From SAR86 cluster bacterium AG-313-D11 (lineage in GTDB: Bacteria > Pseudomonadota > Gammaproteobacteria > Magnimaribacterales > D2472): 64,000 nt of DNA. The stretch is taken from contig QBVW01000001.1 in assembly GCA_003284215.1 (NCBI GenBank), positions 214,127 through 278,126 of the forward strand, in the 5' to 3' direction. Position 1 is the first letter of the stretch. Every line of letters begins with the position of its first letter. The translations under genes were made by a program, and so were the position numbers. Positions 7,496-18,718 of the stretch are shown here, one piece after another. Below the pieces are notes generated by a model. That model ran no database searches. It saw nothing but the letters and a program-made list of their open reading frames with translations, and was not told the origin of the DNA.

Positions 7496-9907
7496 ATGAA
7501 AAAATTTGCAATATTTTTTTCTATATTTGTTTCCCTTGCTGTGTCTGCTTTTGATGATTTTTTAATTACTGATATTAGAATCATTGGTCTTCAAAGAGTT
7601 TCAATTGGCAGCATTTTTACAGCTATTCCTGTAAGTGTTGGCGACACCATGACTAAAGAGAAAATCTCTGACATTACAAGGGCGCTTTTTTCTACCGGTC
7701 AATTCAATGACATTCAAATTGCCAAAGATGGAAATGCCTTAATCTTGAGCGTTTTGGAGAGACCTTCTGTAGCCTTGATAGAGCTAGAGGGAAATAAGGC
7801 GTTGAAATCGGAAGATTTATTAAAAGGTCTTGAGGGCGCAGGTATTTCCCAGGGACAAGTTTATAAACGTTCGACCCTAAACGGTATGAAAAGTGAGCTT
7901 GTTCGTCAATACTCGTCTCAAGGGAGATATGGAGCAGGCGTTGAAGTTGAGACAACTCCAATGCCTAGAAATACTATCAATCTTAAAATTATTATCGATG
8001 AGGGTGAAAGTGCTGCGATCAAAAAAGTAAACATTATTGGAAATGAAATATTTTCTGATGATGAATTGATGGAGGGTTTTGAGCTCAAGGAGGGAAAGTG
8101 GTATGCATTCTTGTCAAATAAAGATAAGTACTCTAGAGAAAAACTTGAAGGAGATATTGAAAATTTAGAATCTTATTATCTTGATAGAGGGTATTTAAAA
8201 TTCTCAATTGAATCATCTCAGGTATCTATTTCAAAGAATAAAGAAGATGTTTTCATCACCTTAAGTATCAGCGAAGGGGCTCAGTATAAGATTGATGATG
8301 TCAATGTAATTGGAGACATGCCATTAAATGAGGAGATGTATCTTCCCATAATGGAAAGTCAAAAAGATCTTATCTATTCCCAAGCCCAGATAACTCAAAT
8401 TGAAGAGTACCTGGTCAACCTCCTCGGTAATGAGGGATACACTTTTGCAGAGGTTTCAGGAAATCCCGAAATCAACGAAGACGATCAAACAGTTGCGCTG
8501 CTTTTTGTTATTCAACCAGGCAATAGAACTTATGCAAGAAAAATTCAGTTTAGCGGCAATTACCTTACAAATGATGAGGTTTTAAGAAGAGAAATGCGTC
8601 AGTTTGAGGGTGCCTGGGCGTCAGATAATCTGATTGAAGCCTCAAAGGTTCGCCTAGAGAGACTTGGTTTTTTTAAAGAAGTGAATGTTGAAACAATTCC
8701 TGTAGCTGGCTCAGAAGATCAAGTAGATATTGAATTTTCAGTCGAGGAAGAAAGCACCTCTTCCGTTGGAGGTTCAATTGGTTATAGTGATTTTGGAATG
8801 AACCTCGGTCTTAACCTATCCGATAATAATTTCCTTGGCACCGGCAATAGGTTCATCTTGGGAATAAATAAGAGTATTTATCAAGAGTCTTATAATGTTT
8901 CCTTCTTTGATCCCTATTTTACGATGGATGGAGTCAGTAGGGGCTATAGTCTTTATTTTAGAGAGACTGATTATGGTGAATTTAATGTGGCCAATTACCT
9001 CACAAATTCACAAGGCGCAGGAGTTCAATTTGGCTACCCAATTAGTGATACACAAAGAATTGGATTGAATTTAAATTTTGATAATACTGATATTGACGCG
9101 GGGTCATTGCCATCAAGAGAAATTTCAGATTTCTTAACTTCCGAAGGAACTATATTTGATGTCTTAAAAGCTCAAGCTGTCTGGTCTAGAATTACACTAA
9201 ATCGGGGCATGTTTCCTACCTACGGATCTTCAACCGATGTAATGCTGCAAGCCACAATCCCTGGAAGTGATCTGACTTATTATAAAACTAATATTCGACA
9301 AAAATTTTATCGTCCCATTGGATTTGCAAATCTAGTCTTTGGTTTTACTGGCGAGCTTGGATACATTGATACATATGGAGATACCAAAAAAACTCCTTTT
9401 TTTGAAAATTTTTATTCTGGAGGGCCTAGATCTATAAGAGGCTTTGAGTCAAATACACTTGGGCCAAGAGTTACACCGTCTCCTTGTTATAACTTTGATC
9501 CAGTTACAGAAGAATGCCCTTTGCTCATTGATACTGATTTTGATGGAACGCCAGATTCTATTGGACAGAATCCCTATGTTTATCAACAAGCAAGAGATCC
9601 AATTGGTGGAAACTTCCTCGTTGAAGGTAGTCTGCAACTTATCTTCAAATTACCTATAATTGAAGATCAACGATCTATGCGATCAGCATTCTTTTTAGAC
9701 TTTGGAAATGTCTTTTCAACAGATTGTCAGGATTATCAAATTAATTGTTTCGAGCCTTCCGTTGATGAATTGAGATATTCAATAGGCGTGGGAGTAACCT
9801 GGATTACTGGATTTGGTCCGATGAGCTTTAGTTTCTCTCAACCATTTAATGACGGACCTTTTGATAAGACAGAAGAATTCCAATTTACTATAGGCACTGT
9901 CTTTTAG
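7496..9907 (+). CDS. bamA: outer membrane protein assembly factor BamA
   Basis: Central outer-membrane subunit of the BAM complex, inserting beta-barrel proteins. A signal peptide of about 18 residues ends near VSA-FDD. The ITDIRIIGLQRVS start of the first POTRA domain follows, then four more POTRA repeats to about residue 420, then the barrel with FYSGGPRSIRGFESNTLGPR (the conserved RGF region) and a final Phe as in most outer-membrane barrels. 803 residues is typical. It lies between rseP and skp. Confidence 0.97.
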   Translation: MKKFAIFFSIFVSLAVSAFDDFLITDIRIIGLQRVSIGSIFTAIPVSVGDTMTKEKISDITRALFSTGQFNDIQIAKDGNALILSVLERPSVALIELEGNKALKSEDLLKGLEGAGISQGQVYKRSTLNGMKSELVRQYSSQGRYGAGVEVETTPMPRNTINLKIIIDEGESAAIKKVNIIGNEIFSDDELMEGFELKEGKWYAFLSNKDKYSREKLEGDIENLESYYLDRGYLKFSIESSQVSISKNKEDVFITLSISEGAQYKIDDVNVIGDMPLNEEMYLPIMESQKDLIYSQAQITQIEEYLVNLLGNEGYTFAEVSGNPEINEDDQTVALLFVIQPGNRTYARKIQFSGNYLTNDEVLRREMRQFEGAWASDNLIEASKVRLERLGFFKEVNVETIPVAGSEDQVDIEFSVEEESTSSVGGSIGYSDFGMNLGLNLSDNNFLGTGNRFILGINKSIYQESYNVSFFDPYFTMDGVSRGYSLYFRETDYGEFNVANYLTNSQGAGVQFGYPISDTQRIGLNLNFDNTDIDAGSLPSREISDFLTSEGTIFDVLKAQAVWSRITLNRGMFPTYGSSTDVMLQATIPGSDLTYYKTNIRQKFYRPIGFANLVFGFTGELGYIDTYGDTKKTPFFENFYSGGPRSIRGFESNTLGPRVTPSPCYNFDPVTEECPLLIDTDFDGTPDSIGQNPYVYQQARDPIGGNFLVEGSLQLIFKLPIIEDQRSMRSAFFLDFGNVFSTDCQDYQINCFEPSVDELRYSIGVGVTWITGFGPMSFSFSQPFNDGPFDKTEEFQFTIGTVF

Positions 9908-9935
9908 GTTATAAGGTAGTGTTTTTTATCTCAAT

Positions 9936-9944
9936 TGCTATAAA
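9936..9944 (+). promoter_or_regulatory. possible extended -10 promoter for skp
   Basis: TG at 9936-9937, one base, then TATAAA at 9939-9944, about 33 bases before the skp start, in the 70-base gap after bamA. No good -35 box is visible. It would let skp and the lipid A genes be transcribed apart from bamA. Read by eye. Confidence 0.35.
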
Positions 9945-9977
9945 ATAAAGCAACCATTATACGGTAAGGGATTAAAC

Positions 9978-10511
9978 ATGAAAAAATTATTATTTATACC
10001 ATTATTTATTGCAGCAATTTTTGCTTCTTCTTCAGCATTTGCCATGGAAGGAGTTGCAGTTATTGATATGCGTAATGCTGTCTTAGCAACTCAAGTTGCC
10101 CAAGATGCTTTTAAAGCTTTGGAAGAAGAAACAGAATATGCAGCAAATATTGAGCGAGCAACTTTGCTTCAAACTGAAAGACAAGCTCTAGCAGAGAAAC
10201 TCCAAAAAGATGCGGAAACTCTTTCACAAGAGGAAATAACTGATATGCAAAGGGATATTCAAGAAAAAGGTAAGGACATAGAGTTTATTGTTGGTAAGGT
10301 TCAAGCCAAACAAAGTGAAACTGCTGATAAGGTTTTTAGAGATCTTAATCCTTCTCTTCAGAAGATTCTCTCCGAATTGATCGCCGCCAAAGAAGTTAAA
10401 TTACTTCTCGGCAGAGAAAATGTTTTATTTGCTGACACGGCTCTTGATCTTACAGATGATGTAACATCCATGCTTGACGTTGCTGCAGCCAATGGCGCAG
10501 ACAACAACTAA
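9978..10511 (+). CDS. skp: OmpH/Skp family periplasmic chaperone
   Basis: Periplasmic chaperone that holds unfolded outer-membrane proteins before BAM-mediated insertion. A clear signal peptide (MKKLLFIPLFIAAIFAS... cleaved near AFA-MEG) is followed by VAVIDMRNAVLATQ, the usual OmpH start, and then long charged helices (residues about 50-130) forming the coiled-coil arms. 177 residues is slightly above E. coli Skp (161). Position between bamA and lpxD is canonical. An AAGGG ribosome binding site precedes the ATG. Confidence 0.92.
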   Translation: MKKLLFIPLFIAAIFASSSAFAMEGVAVIDMRNAVLATQVAQDAFKALEEETEYAANIERATLLQTERQALAEKLQKDAETLSQEEITDMQRDIQEKGKDIEFIVGKVQAKQSETADKVFRDLNPSLQKILSELIAAKEVKLLLGRENVLFADTALDLTDDVTSMLDVAAANGADNN

Positions 10512-10513
10512 GT

Positions 10514-11446
10514 TTGTCTGGGCCATCGTATAGCCTCCAAGACCTAGCTAATAAAGTTAATGGGAAGCTGATTGGCGATCCCAAGGTAGTCATTAGCTCA
10601 ATAGCTACTATTCAAAATGCATCCTCTGGATGCATTTCTTTTTTGGCAAACTCAAAATACAAAAAGTTTCTCAAAGACTCATCTGCCTCTGCAATAATTG
10701 CCAGTCCTGAGTTATCTGAAGCACTTCAAGGTTCAGGCATTATTGTGGATGACCCCTATGTTGCCTATGCAATAATTTCTTCATTATTTGCAAAGCATAT
10801 AAATCCTTATGCTGATCAAACTTCTTCTAATTTTATCCATGAAACTGCAGAGGTGGACGATTCTGCTGTTATTGGCACAAATGTTTACATTGGACCTGAG
10901 TGTAAAATAGGTAAAAATTCTGTTATTCACGCAAACTCTTCATTAGCAATGAATGTTGAAATTGGAAAAAATACTATAATTCATTTTAATTCTATACTAG
11001 GATCTGATGGCTTTGGGTATGCACCCCAAAAGGATGGATATATTAAAATTGAGCAATTAGGCAAGTTGATAATTGGAGATAATGTAGAGATTGGGGCAGG
11101 GTGTACGATTGATAGAGGAGCCATAGAAAATACTGAAATCCACAATGGGGTGAAATTAGATAACCAAGTGCATATTGCCCACAATGTGATTCTGGGTGAG
11201 CACTCTGCAATAGCAGCATCATGTGCAATAGCGGGCTCAACAACTGTTGGAAAAAACCTTCAAATGGGCGGTTTGTCAGGAATTCTTGGCCATTTAAATA
11301 TTGCTGATAATGTCTCAATTGGCGCTCATACTCTTATCACTAAAAGTATTGATAAGCCTGGAAATTATGTCGGTATAATGCCAGCACAGGAACAAAAAGA
11401 TTGGGCAAAATCTTCAGTCTTCATTAAGCAAAGGAAATCAAAATGA
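10514..11446 (+). CDS. lpxD: UDP-3-O-acylglucosamine N-acyltransferase
   Basis: Third step of lipid A synthesis, adding the N-linked hydroxyacyl chain from acyl-ACP. The N-terminal domain (about 1-100) matches LpxD (LANKVNGKLIGDP), and the rest is a left-handed beta-helix of hexapeptide repeats. The catalytic-His region is NQVHIAHNV, and LNSILGSDGFGYAP is diagnostic. The predicted start is TTG, 2 bases after the skp stop. 310 residues is a little shorter than E. coli (341). Confidence 0.95.
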   Translation: MSGPSYSLQDLANKVNGKLIGDPKVVISSIATIQNASSGCISFLANSKYKKFLKDSSASAIIASPELSEALQGSGIIVDDPYVAYAIISSLFAKHINPYADQTSSNFIHETAEVDDSAVIGTNVYIGPECKIGKNSVIHANSSLAMNVEIGKNTIIHFNSILGSDGFGYAPQKDGYIKIEQLGKLIIGDNVEIGAGCTIDRGAIENTEIHNGVKLDNQVHIAHNVILGEHSAIAASCAIAGSTTVGKNLQMGGLSGILGHLNIADNVSIGAHTLITKSIDKPGNYVGIMPAQEQKDWAKSSVFIKQRKSK

Positions 11447-11883
11447 GCTATGAATTTTCAGACATACTAAAGCTTTTACCTCATCGGCACCCATTTTTAT
11501 TTGTCGATAAAATTGTTTCTGTTGAATTAGGTAAAAGCATACATGCGCAAAAAAATGTAGCTATTAATGAAGATTTTTTTAATGGTCATTTTCCCAATAA
11601 GCCAGTTATGCCCGGCGTTTTAATTATTGAAGCTCTTGGTCAAGCTTCTGGTATTTTAGGATTTTTGACTATGAACAAAACTCCTGATGAGGGGAGTATT
11701 TATTATTTGGTTGGAGTTGATAATGTGAGATTCAAAAATTCTGCAAGTCCTGGTGATGTAATTAATTTGTATGCAAGTATAAGATCTGAAAAACGAGGAA
11801 TCTGGAAGTTTGATTGCAAGGCTGAAGTAGATGGCAGAAATGTCTGTGCAGCAACAATTCTTTGTGCTGATCGTTCAAAATAA
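11443..11883 (+). CDS. fabZ: 3-hydroxyacyl-ACP dehydratase FabZ
   Basis: Hotdog-fold dehydratase of type II fatty acid synthesis. The catalytic His lies in NGHFPNKPVMPGV and the Glu in LIIEALGQASG; LLPHRHPFLFVDKI marks the N-terminus. 146 residues, normal. It overlaps lpxD by 4 bases and precedes lpxA by 2, so lipid A and fatty acid synthesis compete for hydroxyacyl-ACP within one operon. Confidence 0.97.
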   Translation: MSYEFSDILKLLPHRHPFLFVDKIVSVELGKSIHAQKNVAINEDFFNGHFPNKPVMPGVLIIEALGQASGILGFLTMNKTPDEGSIYYLVGVDNVRFKNSASPGDVINLYASIRSEKRGIWKFDCKAEVDGRNVCAATILCADRSK

Positions 11884-11885
11884 AA

Positions 11886-12653
11886 ATGACTAATTCTGTT
11901 ATTGACCCTTCTGCAAAAATTGATCAATCTGTCAAGATCGGTCCGTTTTGTGTCATCGGGCCTGATGTTGAAATAGGGCCTGATTGCGTTCTGCATTCTC
12001 ATGTGGTGATTAAAGGACCTACTAAAATCAGTGCAGGAAATATTTTTTATCAATTTTCTACTATCGGTGAGGACACTCCTGATAAAAAATACGATGGTGA
12101 AGCTACCACCCTGGAGATTGGTAAATATAATATTTTTCGAGAGGGTGTTACGGTTCATCGTGGTACTGTTCAGGATAAGTCTAAGACAGTTATAGGTAAT
12201 GAAAATTTGTTCATGGCATACTCACATATTGCTCATGACTGTGTGGTTGGCAATCAAAATGTATTTGCAAATACTGCTGGTTTGGCTGGGCATGTCACAG
12301 TTGGAAATAACGTAATTCTTGGTGCTGTTACTCTGGTACATCAATTTTGTTCTTTGGGTGATTATTCATTTACTGGTTTAAACACATTGATTACGATGGA
12401 TGTGCCAGCATTTGTTAAAGTTGCGGCTAATCCGGCAAGACCAATAGGCCTTAATACGGTTGGAATGCAACGAAATAATTTTGATACTGATTCGATAAAC
12501 TTAGTAAAAAAAGCCTACCGAATTATCTATAGAAAAGGTCATTCACTCGATGAAGCAATCAAGCACTTGTATGCTTTAAATAAAGAAAATAATTCAGCCC
12601 TTACAACTTTTATTTCTTCAGTTGAGAGATCTGAAAGAGGCTTACTGCGCTAG
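11886..12653 (+). CDS. lpxA: acyl-ACP--UDP-N-acetylglucosamine O-acyltransferase
   Basis: First step of lipid A synthesis. Left-handed beta-helix of hexapeptide repeats in the N-terminal two thirds, with the catalytic His region MAYSHIAHDCVVG and GNQNVFANTAGLAGHV. A helical C-terminus ends in SERGLLR, like other LpxA proteins. 255 residues, close to E. coli (262). Start 2 bases after fabZ; the lpxB start follows directly. Confidence 0.97.
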   Translation: MTNSVIDPSAKIDQSVKIGPFCVIGPDVEIGPDCVLHSHVVIKGPTKISAGNIFYQFSTIGEDTPDKKYDGEATTLEIGKYNIFREGVTVHRGTVQDKSKTVIGNENLFMAYSHIAHDCVVGNQNVFANTAGLAGHVTVGNNVILGAVTLVHQFCSLGDYSFTGLNTLITMDVPAFVKVAANPARPIGLNTVGMQRNNFDTDSINLVKKAYRIIYRKGHSLDEAIKHLYALNKENNSALTTFISSVERSERGLLR

Positions 12654-13778
12654 GTGTCAAAAAAGAAGATAAAAGTTGGTATTATTGCTGCCGAGCACTC
12701 AGGCGATAGGCTAGGATCAAGGCTTGTTAAATCACTGCAAAATATCTTTGAGGTTGATTTGTTCGGTCTAGGTGGACCTGAGGTAAATGCCAATATTATC
12801 GATACGCCCCCAGGAATTAATTATCAAGATCTGCATGTAATGGGCCTTATTGATCCTTTAATCAATCTTCCAAAAATTCTTTCAATAAGAAAAAAGCTAT
12901 TGAATCTTTTTCTTGAAAAGGATATTGATATTTTTATTGGTGTAGATTCACCTGATTTCAATATGTTTTTTCATAAAAAGCTTAAATCAAAGAACGTTAA
13001 GACAATTCAAGTAGTAAGTCCTTCAGTGTGGGGCTGGAGAGAAAATAGAATTAAATCTATCCAAGCATATGTAGATTTAACAATGTGCCTATTTAAGTTT
13101 GAATGTGATTTTTATTATGAAAGAAATATGCAAAGTTTCTTTCTTGGACATCCATTCAATCAATTAAAAGCCAAAGAGGCTGGTGAGATAATTTTAAAAC
13201 ACGACTTAGACTCAACAAAGGATTTTATTACTATTTTACCTGGAAGCAGAGCAAGCGAAATTTCACAATTGATGCCAGTTTATGTTGCAGCAGCAAAAAA
13301 ACTTCTTACTTTAAATTCAAATAGATTTTTTTTAATACCAGCTGCAAATCAACAATTAGCTGGGATGATTCGATCAGTTAAGGGCATTAATGAGATTCCA
13401 TATAAGCTTTCAACTGATAGTGCTCAAGATTTTCTTGCCTTATCCTCTATTTCAATTGTGACCTCAGGAACCGCCTCATTAGAGGCCGCAGTTTTGGGCT
13501 CAGTGCCAATTATTTGCTATAAAACTAATAAACTTAATTACGCAATTTTGAGTCGATTGGTCACAACTCCTTTTGTTGGATTGCCAAATTTACTTCTTCA
13601 GGAGCACATTTTTCCAGAATTAATTCAAAATGGCTTATCTCCTGATTCTATTGTTAGTAGCTTTGCTAAAATATCTTCTGAACCTGAAAAGTATCAATCT
13701 CATATCGCTGAGATTCATAATTCTATGAGTGGAGAAGGTTTTGAGGTTGCTGCTAATGCAATTAATCATTTATTGTGA
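12654..13778 (+). CDS. lpxB: lipid-A-disaccharide synthase
   Basis: Glycosyltransferase of family GT19 that joins UDP-diacylglucosamine and lipid X to form the lipid A disaccharide at the inner membrane. Motifs: AAEHSGDRLGSRL at the N-terminus, VVSPSVWGWRE, LPGSRASEI (about residue 195) and TSGTASLEA. 374 residues, normal. The start is GTG directly abutting the lpxA stop, and the stop overlaps rnhB. Confidence 0.96.
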   Translation: MSKKKIKVGIIAAEHSGDRLGSRLVKSLQNIFEVDLFGLGGPEVNANIIDTPPGINYQDLHVMGLIDPLINLPKILSIRKKLLNLFLEKDIDIFIGVDSPDFNMFFHKKLKSKNVKTIQVVSPSVWGWRENRIKSIQAYVDLTMCLFKFECDFYYERNMQSFFLGHPFNQLKAKEAGEIILKHDLDSTKDFITILPGSRASEISQLMPVYVAAAKKLLTLNSNRFFLIPAANQQLAGMIRSVKGINEIPYKLSTDSAQDFLALSSISIVTSGTASLEAAVLGSVPIICYKTNKLNYAILSRLVTTPFVGLPNLLLQEHIFPELIQNGLSPDSIVSSFAKISSEPEKYQSHIAEIHNSMSGEGFEVAANAINHLL

Positions 13779-14317
13779 TTGTTGCTGGAGTAGATGAGGT
13801 TGGTAGGGGCTGTTTGGCTGGCCCAGTTACAGCTGCTGCTGTAATTTTAAGGAATCCTATATTGGGGTTGAGAGACTCAAAAGAAATTTCTGCCTCTAAA
13901 AGAGAGGCTTTAGCTAAAGTAATTAAAGAACAATCTATTTATAGTTTTGCCAGTATCTCAAATGATAAAATTGATGAAATAAATATTCATCAAGCGACAT
14001 TGCTCGCTATGCAAGAAGCTATAATGAATTTATCTATTAAACCAGATTTGGTTTATGTTGATGGAAAATTTATTCCAAATATTGAGGTAAATTGCAAGGC
14101 AGTGATTGGGGGTGATAAGCTAATTTCAGAAATTTCAGCAGCTTCGATTATAGCTAAAGTGCATAGAGATAATTTCATGAAAGAAATAGATAAAAAATAT
14201 CCAATTTATGATTTTGCAAAAAACAAAGGTTATGGAACTGCGCATCACTTAACTGCTCTTAAAGAGTCAGGTTATACATCATTTCATCGTAAATCGTTTA
14301 AGGGAGTCATTATTTAA
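13775..14317 (+). CDS. rnhB: ribonuclease HII
   Basis: Removes RNA from RNA-DNA hybrids, including single misincorporated ribonucleotides. GVDEVGRGCLAGPV near residue 5 provides two of the catalytic acidic residues (Asp, Glu), and YVDGKFIP provides the third; ISAASIIAKVHRD is the other family motif. 180 residues. GTG start overlapping the lpxB stop (GTGA). The order lpxB-rnhB-dnaE is standard in the class. Confidence 0.96.
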   Translation: MIVAGVDEVGRGCLAGPVTAAAVILRNPILGLRDSKEISASKREALAKVIKEQSIYSFASISNDKIDEINIHQATLLAMQEAIMNLSIKPDLVYVDGKFIPNIEVNCKAVIGGDKLISEISAASIIAKVHRDNFMKEIDKKYPIYDFAKNKGYGTAHHLTALKESGYTSFHRKSFKGVII

Positions 14318-14322
14318 TTTTT

Positions 14323-17300
14323 ATGCAAACTTCCTTTATTCATCTCAGAGTTTCATCAGAATTTAGCATTTCTAGAGGATTGCTGAGAATCAATGAGATC
14401 ATTGCAAATGCACAGAAACTAAACATGCCAGCAGTCGCTTTAACTGATTTAAATAATATGTTTGGCATGGTGAAATTTTTTAAGAAGGCAGAGGAAGCAG
14501 GGATTAAACCTATTGCGGGGACTACTTTAAACTTAAAATCATATTCTGGAGAGTTTGGTGAGATTCTTTGTCTTGCAAAAAACAATGAGGGGCTAAAGTC
14601 TTTGATGGGTATTATTTCAAAGTCTCAACTCCAGCAAGAAAATGGTTATATTTCTATAACTTTTGAGGATTTAAGTCTTTGTGCCGGAAATATTATAGTG
14701 GTAGCAGGCGGCCCCTCATCGACTATTTTTAATCTTGCTAAACTTAAAAAGAATCAAGATTTAAGAACAGAATTACTTTCTTTTAAAGAAACTTTTCAGG
14801 ATGATTTTTGCATTGAACTTCAAAGGGTCGGTAAAAGCTTTGAGGAAGAATTCATACAATGCATTGTGCCATTAGCATCTGAATTTCTTATTCCAGTTAT
14901 TGCATCCAATGACGCTATGTTCTCTCAAAAAGAAGATTTTGATATTCATGAGACAAAAGTTTGCATTAATACCGGCAAGACTTTAAATGATTCAAATCGA
15001 GAGAGGTTGTTTAGTCCCGAGCAATTTTTTAAATCTTCAAAGGATATCTTTGAGTTATTTAGTGATTGTGATCCTGATACTCTAATTAATAATACCTTAG
15101 CCATTGCGCAAAAATGTAATGTCACGCTTACAACAGATCAATATTTCTTGCCAGAATATCCAGTTCCAAAGGAGCATGATTTCAATTCTTTTTTATCGGA
15201 ACTTTCCAAAACAAAATTAGATGAAATTATAGAATCTTATTTACTAGAGGAAAAAGAGATCTATCTAAAACGCTTGGATTATGAGTTAACCCAAATTCAT
15301 GCAACTGGATTTTCTAGTTATTTTTTAATAGTTGCAGATTTTATTCAATGGTCTAAAGATAATGATGTCCCAGTTGGGCCAGGCAGAGGATCAGGAGCTG
15401 GCTCACTAGTTGCATATGCTCTAGGGATAACAGCGCTAGATCCAATTGAACATAATCTTCTTTTTGAAAGATTCATCAACCCAGAGAGAATATCGATGCC
15501 AGATTTTGATATTGATTTTTGTATGGATAAAAGGGATATGGTTATTGATTATGTTGGGCAGAAATATGGAAAATCTGCCGTATCTCAAATCGCTACATTT
15601 GGAACGATGGCAGCACGAGCTGTTGTCAGGGATGTTGCAAGAGCTTTGGGCAAACCTTACGCTTTAGGTGATCGTATTTCTAAGATGATACCGTTCATTC
15701 CAGGTATGACTCTAGAGAAAGCGATCAGTTCTCAACCTATATTTAAGAAAATGATTCAGGATGAGGATGAGGTTTCTGAGATCATTGATTTAGCATATAA
15801 ACTTGAGGGAATAGCTAGGAATGTTGGTAAGCATGCAGGAGGAATAGTAATAGCCCCTGGATCAATTGCAGATTTCTGCCCCACTTACTTTGATCCTCAG
15901 TCTGACTCACTCATGACTCAATTTGATAAAGATGATGTTGAGACTATTGGATTGGTTAAATTCGATTTTCTTGGGCTCAGAACTCTTACAGTAATAGATC
16001 GAGCAGTAAAAACGATTAACGAGTCCCTAAGTGAAAAAAATAAAAAGGCTCTGGATCTCAATTCCCTAACTCTAGATGACCCTAAGGTTTTTGATTTACT
16101 TGCTTCTGGAAGAACTACCGCTGTATTTCAACTAGAGTCTACAGGTATGCGAGAGTTGATTCGAAGATTGAAGCCTACAAAATTTGAAGAGATCGTTGCT
16201 TTGCTGGCTTTGTATAGGCCTGGTCCTTTGGAATCAGGCATGCATGACGAATTTGTTGATAGAAAGCATGGAAAAAGCAAAGTGACTTTTCCTCATGAAT
16301 TGCTTGCACCAGTATTATCAGAGACCTATGGAGTAATCTTGTATCAAGAGCAGGTTATGCAAGCTGCACAGGTTTTAGCGGGCTATTCCCTTGGTCAGGC
16401 TGACATTTTACGCAGAGCTATGGGTAAAAAGAAAGTTGAAGAGATGGAACAACAAAGGCAAATATTTGTGGATGGCTGCTCTCAAAATGATATTAAAAAA
16501 GCGACTGCTGAGAAAATATTTGATCTAATTGAAAAATTTGCAGGTTATGGTTTTAATAAGTCTCATTCCGCAGCTTATGCAATGCTTTCTTATCAAACCG
16601 CATATTTAAAGACATATTTTCCTGAGCACTTTATGGCAGCTGTTCTTTCAACAGAACTAGGCAATACCGACAAGATCAGCACTCTGATTAATGAATGTAA
16701 AGAGATGAAAATAAAGGTATTAACTCCAGATATTAAAACTAGTAATAAACACTTTAATGTAAATGCAGATCTGCATATTAAATATGGATTAGGGGCAATC
16801 AAAGGAGTTGCAGATTCTTTTATCGATCATTTGATCGAAGTAAGAAAAAGCCATTCTTTCAAGGATCTTTTTGATCTTACAAAAAAAGTAAATATTCGGT
16901 TGGGCGGTAAAAAATCAATTGAAGCTTTGACCAAAGCTGGAGCATTTGATGAATTAGCGCCATCTAGATCCATAGCATTAGCTTGCATGGAAGACATGCT
17001 AAGAGAAGGGCAAAAAAACAGCGCACAAATGGCTGGAACATCTGATCTGTTTGCTTCAATGGAAGAAACATTTGATCCTTATGAGAAATACGTAAGTGTG
17101 AAGGATTTATCAAAAGAAGATTTACTGAATCATGAGAGAGACGCTCTTGGATTTTACTTCTCAGGACATCCAGTAATTGCAATTGAAGGCATGGTCGAAA
17201 ATTTACGATCTCATAAGATCAGTGAGGTTACAGATGATATTACCAGAGTAAAAATAGTTGGTTTGCTCAACTCATACAGGCAAATTAGAGATCGCTCAAA

Positions 17301-17775
17301 TAAACAAATTGCTTTTATTAGCTTTGACGATGGAACAGGCGCCATGGAAGGAACAGTGAGTACCGATGTTTTAGAGAAACACCACTTAATTCTCAAGGCC
17401 AATTCTATTCTTATTTTTGCTGGGTCGGTTGAAATTGATGACTATAAATCTAAAGAATTAAATCGGAGAATGTATAAGATGAAAGTGGGATCTGTGACTT
17501 CGTTAGAATCGCAGATGAGCCAAGGTAATAAATCTATCATGATAGATGCAAGAAGCTTGCCAAATGATTCTATTCAAACTCATATGACCAGTTTAAAAAA
17601 TTTGAATGGAGATTTCTGGAAGCACGGAAATTGTAAAATACACTTAAAAATTCTTCATGAGGACTCTGAGGCTATAATAGAGCTTGGAGATAACTTTAAA
17701 CTGATGCCTTCATCTGAAAATATCAAAATACTCAAGGATATGTTTGGCGATGAGGCGATTAAACTAAATAAATGA
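14323..17775 (+). CDS. dnaE: DNA polymerase III alpha subunit
   Basis: Catalytic subunit of the replicative polymerase. The N-terminal PHP domain begins [15 protein letters not shown]; the polymerase core has [15 protein letters not shown] and the catalytic aspartates in MPDFDIDFC (Asp394 and Asp396, matching E. coli 401 and 403); helix-hairpin-helix and OB-fold regions follow toward the C-terminus. 1150 residues, close to E. coli (1160). It overlaps accA by 4 bases. Confidence 0.97.
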   Translation: MQTSFIHLRVSSEFSISRGLLRINEIIANAQKLNMPAVALTDLNNMFGMVKFFKKAEEAGIKPIAGTTLNLKSYSGEFGEILCLAKNNEGLKSLMGIISKSQLQQENGYISITFEDLSLCAGNIIVVAGGPSSTIFNLAKLKKNQDLRTELLSFKETFQDDFCIELQRVGKSFEEEFIQCIVPLASEFLIPVIASNDAMFSQKEDFDIHETKVCINTGKTLNDSNRERLFSPEQFFKSSKDIFELFSDCDPDTLINNTLAIAQKCNVTLTTDQYFLPEYPVPKEHDFNSFLSELSKTKLDEIIESYLLEEKEIYLKRLDYELTQIHATGFSSYFLIVADFIQWSKDNDVPVGPGRGSGAGSLVAYALGITALDPIEHNLLFERFINPERISMPDFDIDFCMDKRDMVIDYVGQKYGKSAVSQIATFGTMAARAVVRDVARALGKPYALGDRISKMIPFIPGMTLEKAISSQPIFKKMIQDEDEVSEIIDLAYKLEGIARNVGKHAGGIVIAPGSIADFCPTYFDPQSDSLMTQFDKDDVETIGLVKFDFLGLRTLTVIDRAVKTINESLSEKNKKALDLNSLTLDDPKVFDLLASGRTTAVFQLESTGMRELIRRLKPTKFEEIVALLALYRPGPLESGMHDEFVDRKHGKSKVTFPHELLAPVLSETYGVILYQEQVMQAAQVLAGYSLGQADILRRAMGKKKVEEMEQQRQIFVDGCSQNDIKKATAEKIFDLIEKFAGYGFNKSHSAAYAMLSYQTAYLKTYFPEHFMAAVLSTELGNTDKISTLINECKEMKIKVLTPDIKTSNKHFNVNADLHIKYGLGAIKGVADSFIDHLIEVRKSHSFKDLFDLTKKVNIRLGGKKSIEALTKAGAFDELAPSRSIALACMEDMLREGQKNSAQMAGTSDLFASMEETFDPYEKYVSVKDLSKEDLLNHERDALGFYFSGHPVIAIEGMVENLRSHKISEVTDDITRVKIVGLLNSYRQIRDRSNKQIAFISFDDGTGAMEGTVSTDVLEKHHLILKANSILIFAGSVEIDDYKSKELNRRMYKMKVGSVTSLESQMSQGNKSIMIDARSLPNDSIQTHMTSLKNLNGDFWKHGNCKIHLKILHEDSEAIIELGDNFKLMPSSENIKILKDMFGDEAIKLNK

Positions 17776-18716
17776 GCATTAATATCTTAGAGTTCGAGAA
17801 ACCAATAGCAGAAATTGCAGAGAAGATAGAAGCTTTGCAATTAGCTGCTTCAGACAATCCGGAACTTTTACCTCAGATAGATAAGTTAAAATCTGAACAA
17901 ACTAAATTGACAAAAAAAATTTACTCAAAGTTGTCTACATGGCAAAAAGTGCAAGTAGCGCGTCATCCTAACAGACCGCACACACTTGATTTTATTGAAA
18001 GAATTTTTGATGAATTTGAAGAGCTTCATGGTGATCGTCAATTTGCTGATGATGCCTCTTTGGTTGGAGGTCTTGCAAAACTCGAAGGCATGCCTGTCAT
18101 GATCATTGGGCATGAAAAGGGCCGAGATACTGATGAAAAAGTTAAGAGAAACTTTGGGATGCCACAGCCAGAAGGTTACAGAAAAGCCAAAAGATTAATG
18201 CAGATGGCTGAGCGATTTAATATGCCTGTTATTACCTTTATTGATACTGCAGGAGCATATCCAGGCGTGGAGGGTGAAGAAAGAGGACAGAGTGAAGCAA
18301 TTGCAAGGAATCTTGCAGTTATGTCCAGTCTTAAAACAAAAATCTTGGTTGTAGTTTCTGGTGAGGGAGGCTCTGGAGGAGCTTTGGCACTTGGTGTGGG
18401 TGATCATATTGCGATTTTAGAATATGGAACTTATTCAGTAGCATCTCCTGAAGCTTGTGCTTCGATAGTTTGGAGAGAATCAGAAAAGGCTCCAGAGGCT
18501 GCTGAAGCCATGAAGGTAGGAGCAAATGATTTAAAAAACATAGGTATCGTTGATGAAATTATTATTGAACCTATTGGCGGAGCCCATCAGGACTACGATA
18601 TGGTTTCTGCAAATATTAAATCATCTTTGTTATCTAATATAGCTGAGCTATCAAAATTCTCTCAAGAGGAGCTACTTCAAAGACGTTATCAACGCTTGGT
18701 CAAAATTGGTGCCTAA
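17772..18716 (+). CDS. accA: acetyl-CoA carboxylase carboxyltransferase alpha subunit
   Basis: Alpha half of the carboxyltransferase that makes malonyl-CoA for fatty acid synthesis; it needs AccD, AccB and AccC, none of which is here. Recognised by [35 protein letters not shown] and [18 protein letters not shown]. 314 residues, normal. It overlaps dnaE by 4 bases, the usual neighbour. Confidence 0.97.
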   Translation: MSINILEFEKPIAEIAEKIEALQLAASDNPELLPQIDKLKSEQTKLTKKIYSKLSTWQKVQVARHPNRPHTLDFIERIFDEFEELHGDRQFADDASLVGGLAKLEGMPVMIIGHEKGRDTDEKVKRNFGMPQPEGYRKAKRLMQMAERFNMPVITFIDTAGAYPGVEGEERGQSEAIARNLAVMSSLKTKILVVVSGEGGSGGALALGVGDHIAILEYGTYSVASPEACASIVWRESEKAPEAAEAMKVGANDLKNIGIVDEIIIEPIGGAHQDYDMVSANIKSSLLSNIAELSKFSQEELLQRRYQRLVKIGA

Positions 18717-18718
18717 TC